A DNA stretch of 64,000 nt from Ferdinandcohnia sp047246645 (GCF_047246645.1 NZ_JBFOKR010000007.1:62001-126000), one strand, 5' to 3'; counted from the stretch's first letter, positions 17,004-26,443 are shown. Numbers and translations are program-made. The notes: a model not told the origin generated them from the letters alone.

Positions 17004-17138
17004 GAAAAGGTGTATCGCAAGTAGGTTTTACGATACACGCTTGAAAAAACAAAGAAAAGGTGCACCGCAAGAATAGTTTGCGAAGCACCCTTAAGTGAAA
17101 AATTATTTCGGGAAACAATCTTGAGTGACCCGAAATAA
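17004..17138. repeat. Tandem hairpin block in a 449-bp gene-free gap
   Basis: Two related units starting GAAAAGGTG at 17004 and 17054 (period 50 bp) each fold into a hairpin (GTGTATCG/CGATACAC; GGTGC/GCACC with inner GCAA/TTGC). They are followed by TTATTTCGGG/CCCGAAATAA at 17103-17138. The open frames across this stretch do not look like genes. The last hairpin could terminate the lactonase gene on the minus strand. Confidence 0.6.
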
Positions 17139-17159
17139 GTACATGAGCCGGTTCATCCC

Positions 17160-18218
17160 TTAATCATGTAAAAACTTAACACAAACGGGATCTGGAACTT
17201 GTACATCTTTTTGAAGGAGTTCCAGTTTTCCTGTTACTGAGTCTCTTGAAAATAGCACAAGAGTACTTGATTCTTGATTAGAGGCTACGAGAAAATCTTC
17301 ACTTGGATCTAACACAAAATCTCTAGGCCATGCCCCCTCGGTTGAAGTATATTCAATTAGAGTTAATTTACCAGTAGCTTCGTCAACTTGGAAACTAGCA
17401 ATACTATCATGACCGCGATTTGCAGCATACACAAACTTACCATCTTTTGAAATATGAATCGCACTACCCTGGTTGTTTTCTGTAAAATCCGAAGGTATCG
17501 TTGGTATTGTTTGTATTTCAGTAAAGCTTCCATTAGTAGAATCGTATTTAGTTACAATCACCTCAGAACTTAGTTCAGTCATGATATACGCATATTTCCC
17601 GTTGGGGTGGAAGGTTAGATGTCTTGGTCCGCTTCCAGGCTTAACTAAAAGGCTACTTACCTCAGATAGTTTTCCTTCTGAGACTTCGTATGTAATTACT
17701 TTGTCTATACCTAGATCAACAACCGCAATATATTTCTCATCGGGACTAAACCCTGCATAATGAACATGAGGCTTTTCTTGTCTTTCTTTGTCTAAACCAA
17801 AGCCTGTATGTTGAATAATAGAAGTTGGAGGCGTTAATTGATTATCTGATGTAAGTCGATAAGATTCAACGGTACCCCTATGATAATGAGCAGTGACAAC
17901 CGCATCATTAGAAGAATTTACATCAATATGGCAAGGGGACGAGCCTTCCGAAAGTTGCTTGTTTTGCTCTATTAATTCACCAGTAGTAGCGTTAATTTTA
18001 TAGGCTGCAACACCACCCAATGAACCTTCTTTAGCTACTGAGTATAAATTTTGATTATCCTTGCTAATTGTTACATAAGTTGGATTCTCCAACTCAGCTG
18101 CAGGTTTTACCTCTTGAATCTGTTTACTCTCCGTAGCTAGTTTAAATGAATAAATCCCCTTACTCTCTCCTTTTGTGTATGTACCAATATATCCAATATA
18201 TGTTTGTGAATTAGTCAT
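17160..18218 (-). CDS. 6-phosphogluconolactonase-like (YkgB-type) beta-propeller protein
   Basis: Seven-bladed propeller lactonase family. B. subtilis YkgB hydrolyses 6-phosphogluconolactone in the oxidative pentose phosphate pathway. The 352-residue protein begins YIGYIGTYTKGESKGIYSF and shows the repeating blade pattern, including SPCHIDVN, GSGPRHLTFHPNGKYAYIM, GSAIHISKDGKFVYAANRG and WPRDFVLDPSEDFL. ATG 18218 is preferred because GAGGG lies seven bases upstream; the longer frame to 18254 has no ribosome binding site. The protein lacks a signal peptide. Monocistronic by its surroundings. Confidence 0.85.
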   Translation of the reverse strand: MTNSQTYIGYIGTYTKGESKGIYSFKLATESKQIQEVKPAAELENPTYVTISKDNQNLYSVAKEGSLGGVAAYKINATTGELIEQNKQLSEGSSPCHIDVNSSNDAVVTAHYHRGTVESYRLTSDNQLTPPTSIIQHTGFGLDKERQEKPHVHYAGFSPDEKYIAVVDLGIDKVITYEVSEGKLSEVSSLLVKPGSGPRHLTFHPNGKYAYIMTELSSEVIVTKYDSTNGSFTEIQTIPTIPSDFTENNQGSAIHISKDGKFVYAANRGHDSIASFQVDEATGKLTLIEYTSTEGAWPRDFVLDPSEDFLVASNQESSTLVLFSRDSVTGKLELLQKDVQVPDPVCVKFLHD

Positions 18219-18477
18219 CCCAATACCCTCTTTTCTAAAATTCATTACAGCCATTGTAGCTTATGTTGAGTGACAGAGTCCAACAGAAGCTATGCGTTAT
18301 CATCTCCAAAAGAAGTAATAAAAAGTCTTTCTTTTTATATGTAATGGTCAATCCCAACACTTTACCTTCACTGATTTAAAGCGTTTATAGTGTAATGGGT
18401 ATTCTTGAGTATTGTTCTATAAATCCTTTACATTATATGTAGATTGAATTTTCAAAAAGTAATGGGAGGTCGAAGGT

Positions 18478-19896
18478 GTGAAAAGAAGAACTGCGGAACC
18501 GTATAAAATTAAAGCTGTTGAACCTTTAGCGATGTTATCGTACGAGGAGAGGAAGGAAGCACTAAAACGAGCTGGTTACAATACGTTTTTAATTGATTCA
18601 CAAGATGTATATATTGACCTTTTAACAGACAGTGGCACGAGTGCAATGAGTGATAGACAATGGGGAGCACTAATGGTAGGAGACGAAGCTTATGCAGGTA
18701 GTAAGAGCTGGAAAAGATTAGAACAGGCTGTACGTGAGGTATATGGATATAAATATGTGTTACCAACACATCAAGGGCGTGGAGCAGAAAACCTGTTATC
18801 GCAATTGAAAATTAAACCTGGTGATGTTGTGCCAGGGAATATGTATTTTACTACAACACGTGCTCACCAGGAATTAAATGGAGCAAGGTTTGTAGATATT
18901 ATAATTGATGAAGCACATGATCCTTCATTCGATCACCCATTTAAAGGAAACATTGATTTGGCTAAATTAGAGAATCTCATACACGAGGTAGGTGCAGAAC
19001 GGATTCCTTATGTATGTTTAGCAGTTACGGTTAATATGGCAGGTGGTCAACCGGTAAGCATGCAAAACATGAGAGAGGTATACGAGCTTTGTAGCTATCA
19101 CGGTATTGATGTCATGTTAGATGCAACCCGTTGCGTTGAAAATGCGTACTTTATTAAAGAAAGAGAACCAGGGTACGAAAATGAAAAAATAAAGGACATT
19201 TTAAAAGAAATGTTGTCTTACTCTGATGGTTGTACAATGAGCGGGAAAAAGGATTGTCTTGTGAATATTGGTGGATTTTTGGCAATGAACGACGAGGAGC
19301 TTTATGCTCGCTCACGTGAATTGGTTGTGGTATATGAAGGGATGCCGTCATATGGTGGCATGGCGGGACGTGACATGGAGGCAATGGCACAAGGAATCTA
19401 TGAATCTATTGATGATCATTATATTCAACATCGTATTCATCAGGTAAGATATCTTGGGCAACAGTTGATAGATGCGGGTGTTCCAGTTGTGCAGCCAATT
19501 GGCGGCCATGCAGTGTACCTGGATGCAAAACAGTTTCTCTCACATTTAAAACAAGAAGACTTCCCGGCACAAGCACTGGCAGCTGCACTTTATCTTGATT
19601 CAGGTGTAAGAGCCATGGAAAGAGGTATTGTCTCTGCTGGGCGTAACAAAGAAACAGGTGAGCACAACAAACCGAAGTTAGAATTGGTACGATTAACAAT
19701 CCCTCGTAGAGTGTACACGAATAATCATATGGATGTAGTAGCAGATTCAGTGATTGCTCTTTACGAAAAGAGAGACCAAATTAGTGGTTTACGTATGGAT
19801 TATGAGCCGCCTACGCTTCGTTTCTTTAATGCAAGATTTTCACCATTGTCTCAGAATGTAGAACTATTAGTAGACCATGAAGTTGTAGAAGGATAA
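18478..19896 (+). CDS. tpl: Tyrosine phenol-lyase
   Basis: PLP enzyme that splits tyrosine into phenol, pyruvate and ammonia (reversible). The 472-residue protein matches the beta-eliminating lyase family of tyrosine phenol-lyase (TPL) and tryptophanase. The residues that separate the two fit TPL: relative to Citrobacter freundii TPL, everything is offset by one, so Thr124, Lys257 (PLP), Arg381 and Phe448 correspond to Thr125, Lys258, Arg382 and Phe449 here. PTHQGRGAENLLSQL and SGKKDCLVNIGGFL are TPL-like too, whereas tryptophanase differs at these points. GTG start with GGGAGG upstream. No tyrosine transporter lies nearby, and it is monocistronic with a strong terminator. Confidence 0.92.
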   Translation: MKRRTAEPYKIKAVEPLAMLSYEERKEALKRAGYNTFLIDSQDVYIDLLTDSGTSAMSDRQWGALMVGDEAYAGSKSWKRLEQAVREVYGYKYVLPTHQGRGAENLLSQLKIKPGDVVPGNMYFTTTRAHQELNGARFVDIIIDEAHDPSFDHPFKGNIDLAKLENLIHEVGAERIPYVCLAVTVNMAGGQPVSMQNMREVYELCSYHGIDVMLDATRCVENAYFIKEREPGYENEKIKDILKEMLSYSDGCTMSGKKDCLVNIGGFLAMNDEELYARSRELVVVYEGMPSYGGMAGRDMEAMAQGIYESIDDHYIQHRIHQVRYLGQQLIDAGVPVVQPIGGHAVYLDAKQFLSHLKQEDFPAQALAAALYLDSGVRAMERGIVSAGRNKETGEHNKPKLELVRLTIPRRVYTNNHMDVVADSVIALYEKRDQISGLRMDYEPPTLRFFNARFSPLSQNVELLVDHEVVEG

Positions 19897-19901
19897 TGAA
19901 A

Positions 19902-19932
19902 AGCCTCCCACGTTAGGGAGGCTCTTGCTTTT
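19902..19932 (+). terminator. Terminator of tpl
   Basis: Perfect 8-bp stem AGCCTCCC/GGGAGGCT and a T-rich tail. Confidence 0.85.
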
Positions 19933-20713
19933 ATAGAGAGTTTCTTACCAAATAAGGGCGGCTATTTTCCCATTTTACTGTTACCGGAAGTTCAAAGTAT
20001 TGTGAGAGATGAATACTTGAAAGTAACTCAGTTGTTTTACCGGCTGAAAATATCTCTCCGTTTTTCATAAGTAATACGTTATGAAAGATAGGTAAGATTT
20101 CTTCTATATGATGTGTCACGTAAATAATAGTTAGTGATTTTTGCAGAGTAGCCAACCTATCTATGGATTCTAGGAGCTTTTCACGTGCTATAAAGTCTAA
20201 TCCGTTTGTTGGTTCATCTAGTATAAGTAAAGCAGGTTCAGCCATCAGAGCACGGGCAATTAGTACTCGTTGCTTTTCACCTTGAGACAAAGTGCTATAA
20301 AGTCGATTAGCATATTCAATACAGCCAAGCTCCTCTAGTAATGTTATGGCTTTATGTCTCATTTCATCACTAGGCGTTTCATATAAGCCGATTGACGCGA
20401 ATGCTCCACATAATACAACTTCAAATGCGTTATCAGATTGATGAAACTTTTCTTGCAAGGAAGCTGAAACAAATCCTATTTGTTTACGAAGTTTTTCTCC
20501 TAAATAGGTTTTACCGAATTTCATACCTAGTACAGTCACATTACCTTTCGAAGGGAAATAATAAGCATTGAGGATATTTAATAGAGCTGTTTTACCAGAA
20601 CCATTAAGACCATATAGAACCCAGTGTTCACCCTTCTGAATATGCCAATTGATATTTTTTAGAATCACTTTTTCATCTTTTTGCAGCGATACATTTTCAA
20701 GATGTAGAATCAT
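19931..20713 (-). CDS. ABC transporter ATP-binding protein (YlmA-like)
   Basis: Single ABC ATPase domain of 260 residues with Walker A GLNGSGKT, Q-loop SASLQEKF, signature LSQGEKQR, Walker B LLILDEPTNGLD and switch His in YVTHHIEE. It resembles B. subtilis YlmA and molybdate/iron-type ATPases. No permease gene is adjacent, so either it works with a partner elsewhere or it is a soluble ABC protein. ATG 20713 has GGGAGAAG upstream. It is convergent with tpl and lies directly against the tpl terminator. Confidence 0.85.
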   Translation of the reverse strand: MILHLENVSLQKDEKVILKNINWHIQKGEHWVLYGLNGSGKTALLNILNAYYFPSKGNVTVLGMKFGKTYLGEKLRKQIGFVSASLQEKFHQSDNAFEVVLCGAFASIGLYETPSDEMRHKAITLLEELGCIEYANRLYSTLSQGEKQRVLIARALMAEPALLILDEPTNGLDFIAREKLLESIDRLATLQKSLTIIYVTHHIEEILPIFHNVLLMKNGEIFSAGKTTELLSSIHLSQYFELPVTVKWENSRPYLVRNSL

Positions 20714-21030
20714 TTTTACTTCTCCCGTCCCATGAAGTAGATAGTTTAATAATATCAGAAAAATAAGACAATGTAATTTTTCAGTCTTAGAACTATATTA
20801 AAGGAAAAGGTTTCCACTTGTAGAATATAATATGTCTAATACGGAATAGAGAGGGAACAAAGAACATGCTAAGAGCTTGATAATAAAAACGTATACAATC
20901 AGTAATTTTACAGAAAGTGACGCTGATAAAAATTGCAGATTTTAACATATTGGAGATGCTAAAATATTAACAGAGACTATGAACCAGCTAATAAAATCTA
21001 TATTGGTAAAGGCATATGGAGGTAAAAAGT
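20714..21030. other. Intergenic region, no gene seen
   Basis: AT-rich, divergent region. I see only a small GGAAA/TTTCC inverted repeat near 20802-20814 and possible promoter-like TATAAT segments (TAGAATATAATATG near 20821). No frame with a plausible ribosome binding site. Confidence 0.4.
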
Positions 21031-22044
21031 ATGATTTCTTATCCGATTCTATCTAAAGGTGCAACTATAGGTGTTACAGCCCCCTCATCAGGGGTTGGGC
21101 AAGAATTGCATCATCTTCTAACACTCGCATGTGAAAAAATGGAGGAAAAGGGATACCATGTTGTATGTGGTGAAACAGCCTGGTCTCAACATAAAGCCAA
21201 ATCTGCACCTGCTAAAAGACGAGCAGATGAGTTTAATAAAATGGTAAACGATGAAAACGTTGATCTCATCATTCCACCTTGGGGTGGAGAACTATTAGTA
21301 GAAATACTAGAATATCTGGATTTTGAAAATATGAAAAAGAAATGGATCCTAGGTTATTCTGATATTAGTGTACTCCTACTGGCGCTTACACTTAAAACAG
21401 GTATAGCCACTGCACATGGTACAAATTTGGTTGATTTAAGAGGAGACTTTTCAGACGAAACAACCGCAATGTGGGAAGAAGTATTATCGACACAAGCAGG
21501 TGAATCAGTTCTTCAACATTCATCTGAGAAATACCAGAACAAGTGGAGACATGAACAGGTATCACCGTGTGTGTTTCATTTAACAGAGCAAACAACCTGG
21601 AAGACCGTTTCCTCCAAAGATGAACATGTCAAAGGCAGGCTGTTAGGTGGGTGTATAGATGTAATTCGTCATATTATAGGTACACCTGTAGGGGATGTAA
21701 AAGCTTTTCAAGAGAAATTTCTAAAAGGGGAACCAATCCTTTGGTATTTAGAAAACTGTGAATTAAATACAGCAGATGTTAGGCGATCGCTTGTACAAAT
21801 GAAGCTTGCAGGCTGGTTTGATAATTGTTCGGGTATCTTGTTTGGCCGAAGTAGCGCGGATATGCCAGTGGATAATTATACGATTCTGGATGTTTATGAA
21901 GAACTTGCAGAAGAACTCAATGTTCCAATCATTTATGATATTGATTGCGGTCATCAACCACCACAGATTACATTCATAAATGGGGCATACGCTGAGGTGA
22001 CTACTAAAGACGGTAAAGGTAAGGTTTTACAAACTTTTATATAA
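21031..22044 (+). CDS. Peptidase family S66 (LD-carboxypeptidase / MccF-like)
   Basis: S66 serine peptidases remove the terminal D-alanine from muropeptides (LdcA) or detoxify microcin C (MccF) with a Ser-His-Glu triad. The protein has 337 residues. The nucleophile Ser is in GYSDISVLL, the catalytic Glu region is WYLENCELNTADV, and the C-terminal His is in DCGHQPPQITF. The N-terminal ATIGVTAPSSG loop and the GGELLVEIL segment match MccF-type members. ATG 21031 follows GGAGG at eight bases; the in-frame ATG at 21016 overlaps that site. No signal peptide, so it is cytoplasmic. Confidence 0.85.
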   Translation: MISYPILSKGATIGVTAPSSGVGQELHHLLTLACEKMEEKGYHVVCGETAWSQHKAKSAPAKRRADEFNKMVNDENVDLIIPPWGGELLVEILEYLDFENMKKKWILGYSDISVLLLALTLKTGIATAHGTNLVDLRGDFSDETTAMWEEVLSTQAGESVLQHSSEKYQNKWRHEQVSPCVFHLTEQTTWKTVSSKDEHVKGRLLGGCIDVIRHIIGTPVGDVKAFQEKFLKGEPILWYLENCELNTADVRRSLVQMKLAGWFDNCSGILFGRSSADMPVDNYTILDVYEELAEELNVPIIYDIDCGHQPPQITFINGAYAEVTTKDGKGKVLQTFI

Positions 22045-22050
22045 GATAAG

Positions 22051-22086
22051 TAGCCCTGTTCCAATTAGGAGTAGGGCTTTTATTTT
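22051..22086 (+). terminator. Terminator after S66 gene
   Basis: AGCCCT/AGGGCT stem with inner CCAATTAGG and a TTTTATTTT tail. Confidence 0.7.
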
Positions 22087-22102
22087 GCGAAAGTAACTTG
22101 CG

Positions 22103-22746
22103 TTATGCACCAAATTTAAGCATACTTGAAATCCTGGTTTCGGTTTTTTCTTGTATTCGCTTCCAATTTTCCATATGTTTATATATACATAATATTGTTA
22201 AAAAAATCGTAATAAGTGTTGAGTATAATGGATAACCAAATAAGTAAGTTAGAATGACCCAGGATAGATACATTGCTAGAACACCGATAACAAGGTAGTC
22301 GCTAATAATAGTAAGAATAAGTAATAGTGCTAAACCAATTAAGGCAACCTTCCAATCGATTGCAAATGCAACTCCTATCATCGATGCAGTCCCTTTTCCG
22401 CCGTTAAACTTCATGTTTACAGGGAAATTATGTCCGATAATAACGAAAGCTCCTGTTAAAAAGACAAGTAGGTAGTAGAAATCTACTTCAGGAACATAGC
22501 TACTTAACCAAATTTTCATAATTAAAACAGGTAATACACCTTTTCCAATATCAATTAAAGCGACAATAATCCCGTACTTCCAACCTAGAACAATTGTGGT
22601 GTTGGAAGCTCCTGCATTTTTAACGCCACTTTCCTTAATGTTAACTCTCTTAAGTTTGCCGACGATGCTTGAACCATGGATGCAGCCAAATAAATAACCA
22701 ATAAGTATACAGATAAAAAGTAAAATAGTCCCAACCCCATTTCCAT
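22103..22746 (-). pseudogene. PlsY-like glycerol-3-phosphate acyltransferase with a frameshifted or unusual start
   Basis: PlsY transfers acyl groups from acyl phosphate to glycerol-3-phosphate in the membrane. The conserved motifs are present in one continuous frame: SGVKNAGASNTT and GHNFPVNMKFNGGKGTAS, with several helices. That frame is open up to a stop at 22759 but contains no ATG, GTG or TTG before the internal ATG at 22519, which would cut off the first motif. The only good initiation signal (AAAGGG, five bases, ATG 22746) is one base out of frame; adding a G to the GGGG run at 22735-22738 would restore an N-terminus MEMGVGTILLFICIL. So this is a recent frameshift, a sequence error, or a rare AUA/AUU start. 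Confidence 0.7.
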
Positions 22747-22922
22747 TTATACCCTTTTATTATACTGAATCATAAATAAATTGGTAGAGCATTAGGTAAA
22801 AATGATTACTGGTTGTAAATTTTACTCTCTAATCAATAGAAATATGCAACTCAGTTAAGTCTATGTGTACCAATAATCTCATAAACTTTTAGGGATAAAA
22901 AAATTACGGTGGGAGAGCGTGT

Positions 22923-24992
22923 ATGGGTGATAAACCAAGAATAGAGTTGTCCGTTGTGTTAGGTAATAAGACACAAGTCCTTTTATGGTTGTCTAGATTA
23001 GCCTGGCTTGTTATGGCTGTATTTTCTATTTATCTATTTATAATGGACTTACCTGTAAGGACAGAAGCATACAGAACTGTTTGTGAATCTTTAAATAATG
23101 GATGTTTGGAAACGAGTCAATTAAATGTAGGCGAAGTAGAAGCGCTTAAGGAAATGGGACTAACTCTAAAAGCTTATGCAGGATTTATGATAGCCTTAGA
23201 TATTTTGGTTACCATAGTATTTATCATCCTATCAGTTCTGCTGCTTTTTCGAACAGAAAGAATCATGTTTAATTTGTACGTTTCTCTAGTGTTTTTATCC
23301 CTTGGAGTAGGGATTTCCCACTACTTTCCTACTGAATTTCCTGAATTGAATGTGATCTACCATCTTGTAAATATCTTTGGAGGTACTTACTTAATTTTAT
23401 TTTTGATTCTCCCTGATGGGAAGTTTGTTCCTCGTTGGTCAATTTTAGCAGCACTAGTTTGGTTTATTGTTGGAATAGGGTCTATCTATTTTCCGGGTAG
23501 TGTATTTGATGTTGAAGTCTGGCCAATCTGGTTGGGGATAGGTAGTTGGATAGGACTCCATATATGTCTTGTCTTTTCACAGGTATACAGGTATGTGAAG
23601 GTATCCAATCAGATACACAGACAGCAAATGAAATGGTACATCTATAGTATTGCAATTTACTTTATTGCTTTGGTGTTATTAAATTTTATCGGCCAATTAA
23701 GTGTTATTTTAAAAATAGGCACAGAGCTTCTTTATGCGGGATGCTTTATTCTAATTCCAATTTCAATAGCGTTTTCCATTTTTAAATATAAACTCTGGGA
23801 CATAAATATTGTCATTCATAGAACTATTCTATACGGCCTACTCAGTTTATTTGTCATTCTGTTTTATGTAGGCATAGTCGGACTTATTAGTGAAATGTTA
23901 CAAACAGAGGAGAATGTTCTTGCCTCAATTATCACTGCTGGTATAATCGCTGTTTGTTTCCACCCTATAAAAGAAAAGCTTCAAATGTTGGTTAATCGAT
24001 TGATCTATGGAGAGAGTGACAATCCTTATGCCATATTAAGTAGGTTAAATTTAGTTTTAGAAGCAGTAAGAGATACAGATAGTGTTCTTCCAAACGTAGC
24101 AAAAACAATTTCTCATGCTCTAAAAATACCCTATGTAGCAATTCAGTTAAAAGAAAAAGAGGGATTGCATACTATTGCTGAGGTTGGAGAACCACTACCC
24201 ATTTGTTTAAACATTCCTTTGGTCCATCAAGGACAGGAAATGGGTTCATTCATACTCTCCCACCGTTCATCTACTGAACCTTATCGTCAGTCTGATAAGA
24301 ACTTACTTCAAGATTTAGCGAGACAAGTGGGTATTTTAGCACATTCCATTATGCTGCATAAGGATTTGCAATTATCAAGGCAACAATTAGTTAATGCCCG
24401 TGAAGAAGAAAGGAGACGTTTGCGCAGGGATTTACATGATGGGCTAGGACCTAGCTTAGCAAGTCTAGCCATAAAAATGGATGTTGCTAATAGCTTCATG
24501 GAAAAGGAACCTGAGAAATCCAAATTATTACTACAAGAAATGGATATCCAAATAAAACAATTGCTACAGGATATTAGGAGAATTGTATACTCCTTACGCC
24601 CGTCTTCGTTAGATGAACTTGGACTTATTTCAGCCATTCAAGAGTTGCTCTCCCAATATAAAACAAGTCACATCCACTTTACATTAAACGCCCCAGCAAC
24701 TCAGTTGTTACTTCCTGCTGCTCTAGAGGTAGCGGTCTATAGAATTATGCAAGAAGCAATAACGAATGTAATACGTCACTCTGAAGCAACTACTTGTAAT
24801 ATAGAAATCTCTTTAAACCATACTTTTCAACTTGTCATCAGGGATGATGGGAAAGGGCTTCATGAGAAGATACAGTATGGAATTGGAATAAAATCAATGA
24901 AGGAAAGGGCAGAGGAGCTTGGTGGATCCTTGAAAATATATTCCCAAGAAACAGGAGGGACTATCATTCTTGCAGATATCCCAATTCAGTAA
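22923..24992 (+). CDS. Membrane sensor histidine kinase with HisKA_3 domain (NarL/DesK type)
   Basis: A 689-residue kinase. An N-terminal half with about eight transmembrane helices (residues 20-350) includes a PDZ-free extracytoplasmic loop with two Cys (CESLNNGC). It is followed by a GAF-like domain (about 370-485), HisKA_3 with phospho-acceptor His505 in RRDLHDGLGPSLASL, and HATPase_c (about 600-689) with RDDGKG and GIGIKSMKERAEELGG. The NarL-type response regulator gene starts 16 bases downstream, so this is a cognate pair. The signal sensed is not evident. ATG follows GGGAGAG. Confidence 0.9.
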   Translation: MGDKPRIELSVVLGNKTQVLLWLSRLAWLVMAVFSIYLFIMDLPVRTEAYRTVCESLNNGCLETSQLNVGEVEALKEMGLTLKAYAGFMIALDILVTIVFIILSVLLLFRTERIMFNLYVSLVFLSLGVGISHYFPTEFPELNVIYHLVNIFGGTYLILFLILPDGKFVPRWSILAALVWFIVGIGSIYFPGSVFDVEVWPIWLGIGSWIGLHICLVFSQVYRYVKVSNQIHRQQMKWYIYSIAIYFIALVLLNFIGQLSVILKIGTELLYAGCFILIPISIAFSIFKYKLWDINIVIHRTILYGLLSLFVILFYVGIVGLISEMLQTEENVLASIITAGIIAVCFHPIKEKLQMLVNRLIYGESDNPYAILSRLNLVLEAVRDTDSVLPNVAKTISHALKIPYVAIQLKEKEGLHTIAEVGEPLPICLNIPLVHQGQEMGSFILSHRSSTEPYRQSDKNLLQDLARQVGILAHSIMLHKDLQLSRQQLVNAREEERRRLRRDLHDGLGPSLASLAIKMDVANSFMEKEPEKSKLLLQEMDIQIKQLLQDIRRIVYSLRPSSLDELGLISAIQELLSQYKTSHIHFTLNAPATQLLLPAALEVAVYRIMQEAITNVIRHSEATTCNIEISLNHTFQLVIRDDGKGLHEKIQYGIGIKSMKERAEELGGSLKIYSQETGGTIILADIPIQ

Positions 24993-25007
24993 AGAAGGGG
25001 TGACAAT

Positions 25008-25655
25008 ATGATTAAGGTTCTTGTAGTTGATGATCATCCATTGTTTCGTGAAGGAATAGCAACTCTCTTACAATCTACAGACGATGCAGAACTTATCGGA
25101 GTTGCTACGAATGGTGAGGAAGCTGTTGAGCTTGCTCTGAGATTACAACCAGATGTTATATTAATGGACTTAAACTTACCGATAAAAAATGGAATTGATG
25201 CTACAAGAATTATTACAAAGCAAAACCCTAGTATCGGCATTTTGGTCCTGACAATGTTTGATGACGACGATTCCGTTTTTTCAGCACTGAAGGCAGGGGC
25301 AAGAGGCTACCTTTTGAAAGGGGCTAATCGTACAGAAACAATTCGGGCAATTCATGCGATAGCAAATGGAGAATCTATATTTAGCCAATCAATAGCAGCT
25401 AGAATGTTAGAATTCTTTAAAAATGTGAATCCTTTACCTACACTTGTTTTTCCACAATTAACTGAGCGGGAACGTGATATTCTTGAACTAATCGTTGAAG
25501 GCAAAGATAACAGTGAGATTTCAAGATTACTAGGGATTACCTTAAAAACTGTTAGAAATCATATATCCAATATATATAGTAAACTGCAAGTTGCAGATCG
25601 TGCAGAAGCAATAGCCCATGCGAAAAATGAAGGTATGGGTAAGAAAAAGTATTAA
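25008..25655 (+). CDS. NarL/FixJ-family response regulator
   Basis: Receiver domain (residues 3-118) with the acidic pocket VVDDHP, phospho-acceptor Asp54 in LMDLNLP, and the switch Lys in YLLKG. A LuxR-type helix-turn-helix follows (residues 148-205, LTERERDILELIVEGKDN). The protein has 215 residues. It is the partner of the kinase just upstream and most likely controls the membrane protein gene downstream, which is separated by an inverted repeat. ATG follows GAAGGGGTG. Confidence 0.92.
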   Translation: MIKVLVVDDHPLFREGIATLLQSTDDAELIGVATNGEEAVELALRLQPDVILMDLNLPIKNGIDATRIITKQNPSIGILVLTMFDDDDSVFSALKAGARGYLLKGANRTETIRAIHAIANGESIFSQSIAARMLEFFKNVNPLPTLVFPQLTERERDILELIVEGKDNSEISRLLGITLKTVRNHISNIYSKLQVADRAEAIAHAKNEGMGKKKY

Positions 25656-25673
25656 TCCCGGATATGCCCTGAA

Positions 25674-25722
25674 AAGTTCCTGCCCCTGTCGGGTGCAAAC
25701 TCCCATGACAGCGGGAAAACTT
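25674..25722. repeat. Imperfect inverted repeat between regulator and membrane protein genes
   Basis: AAGTTCCTGCCCCTGTC faces GACAGCGGGAAAACTT across a 16-base loop that contains GGG and CCC. There is no T-run. It may be an attenuator, an operator, or a repeat remnant. Confidence 0.5.
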
Positions 25723-25769
25723 GAGTGATATTTTAGAACTGTAAATATCACATAAAGGGGATAGGTAGA

Positions 25770-26393
25770 ATGAAAATTTCACAAAGCTTTTTTAAAATGA
25801 CAGGGTTCCTATTAATAATTGGTTCTTTGATTTCGGCTGTCGGTCATTTGCTTAAACCACAAGAACCAACCACAAAATCTGGAATTGAACAGTTTATAAG
25901 TCAAGCATTACTATCTGATACGCTATTAATAATCGGTATTCCTTTTGTAATTTTAGGTTTATCAGGTATCTATTTACGCCAAAGTGAAGGTTTACGTCTA
26001 TGGGGGTGGATCGGTTATCCTATAACTGGTCTAGGTTTAATATATGTTGATATAATCCAGCCAGTAATTCGGCTAGTTGCTTATCCATGGGTCTTACAAG
26101 GTGCAGGAACAAAAGAGGAGATTTTTGAAGCTGTTACAACTATTTATGATCAAGACCCTTTTGGATACCTTTTTCCATTAGTTCTATTGAGTTTGATCGG
26201 CCCATTATTATCAGCTCTAAGTTTTTGGAAAGCTAAAATACTTCCGACATGGCTAGCTGTCATGTTGGCCCTTATACTCCCATTGTTCCTTATCGCACCA
26301 ATGTTTGGTTTCTATAACTTTCCTGCCTACCTATATGTAGTGTTTGGCATTTTTGGAGTAACCTTATTAAAGAAAAATGGCAAAACTAGTTAA
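25770..26393 (+). CDS. Polytopic membrane protein downstream of the two-component system
   Basis: I do not recognise a defined function. The 207 residues form six hydrophobic helices (near residues 10-30, 45-65, 75-100, 130-150, 160-180 and 180-200) with short loops; the overall layout resembles DUF4386-like membrane proteins. It lies 114 bases after the response regulator and has AAAGGGGATAGG before its ATG. It is a reasonable target of that two-component system, but this is inference from position. Confidence 0.6.
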   Translation: MKISQSFFKMTGFLLIIGSLISAVGHLLKPQEPTTKSGIEQFISQALLSDTLLIIGIPFVILGLSGIYLRQSEGLRLWGWIGYPITGLGLIYVDIIQPVIRLVAYPWVLQGAGTKEEIFEAVTTIYDQDPFGYLFPLVLLSLIGPLLSALSFWKAKILPTWLAVMLALILPLFLIAPMFGFYNFPAYLYVVFGIFGVTLLKKNGKTS

Positions 26394-26443
26394 CAAGTTA
26401 AATGAGGAAATGTGTTACCAACATCAAATTTACTTGTTATTAG

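Noticed and set aside
16876..17118. 80-residue minus-strand frame and 63-residue plus-strand frame in the hairpin region
   Set aside because: They run across hairpin repeats, have no ribosome binding site and no protein-like pattern.
18375..18390. Catabolite-response-element-like sequence upstream of tpl
   Set aside because: Three mismatches to the cre consensus; such matches are expected by chance in AT-rich DNA.
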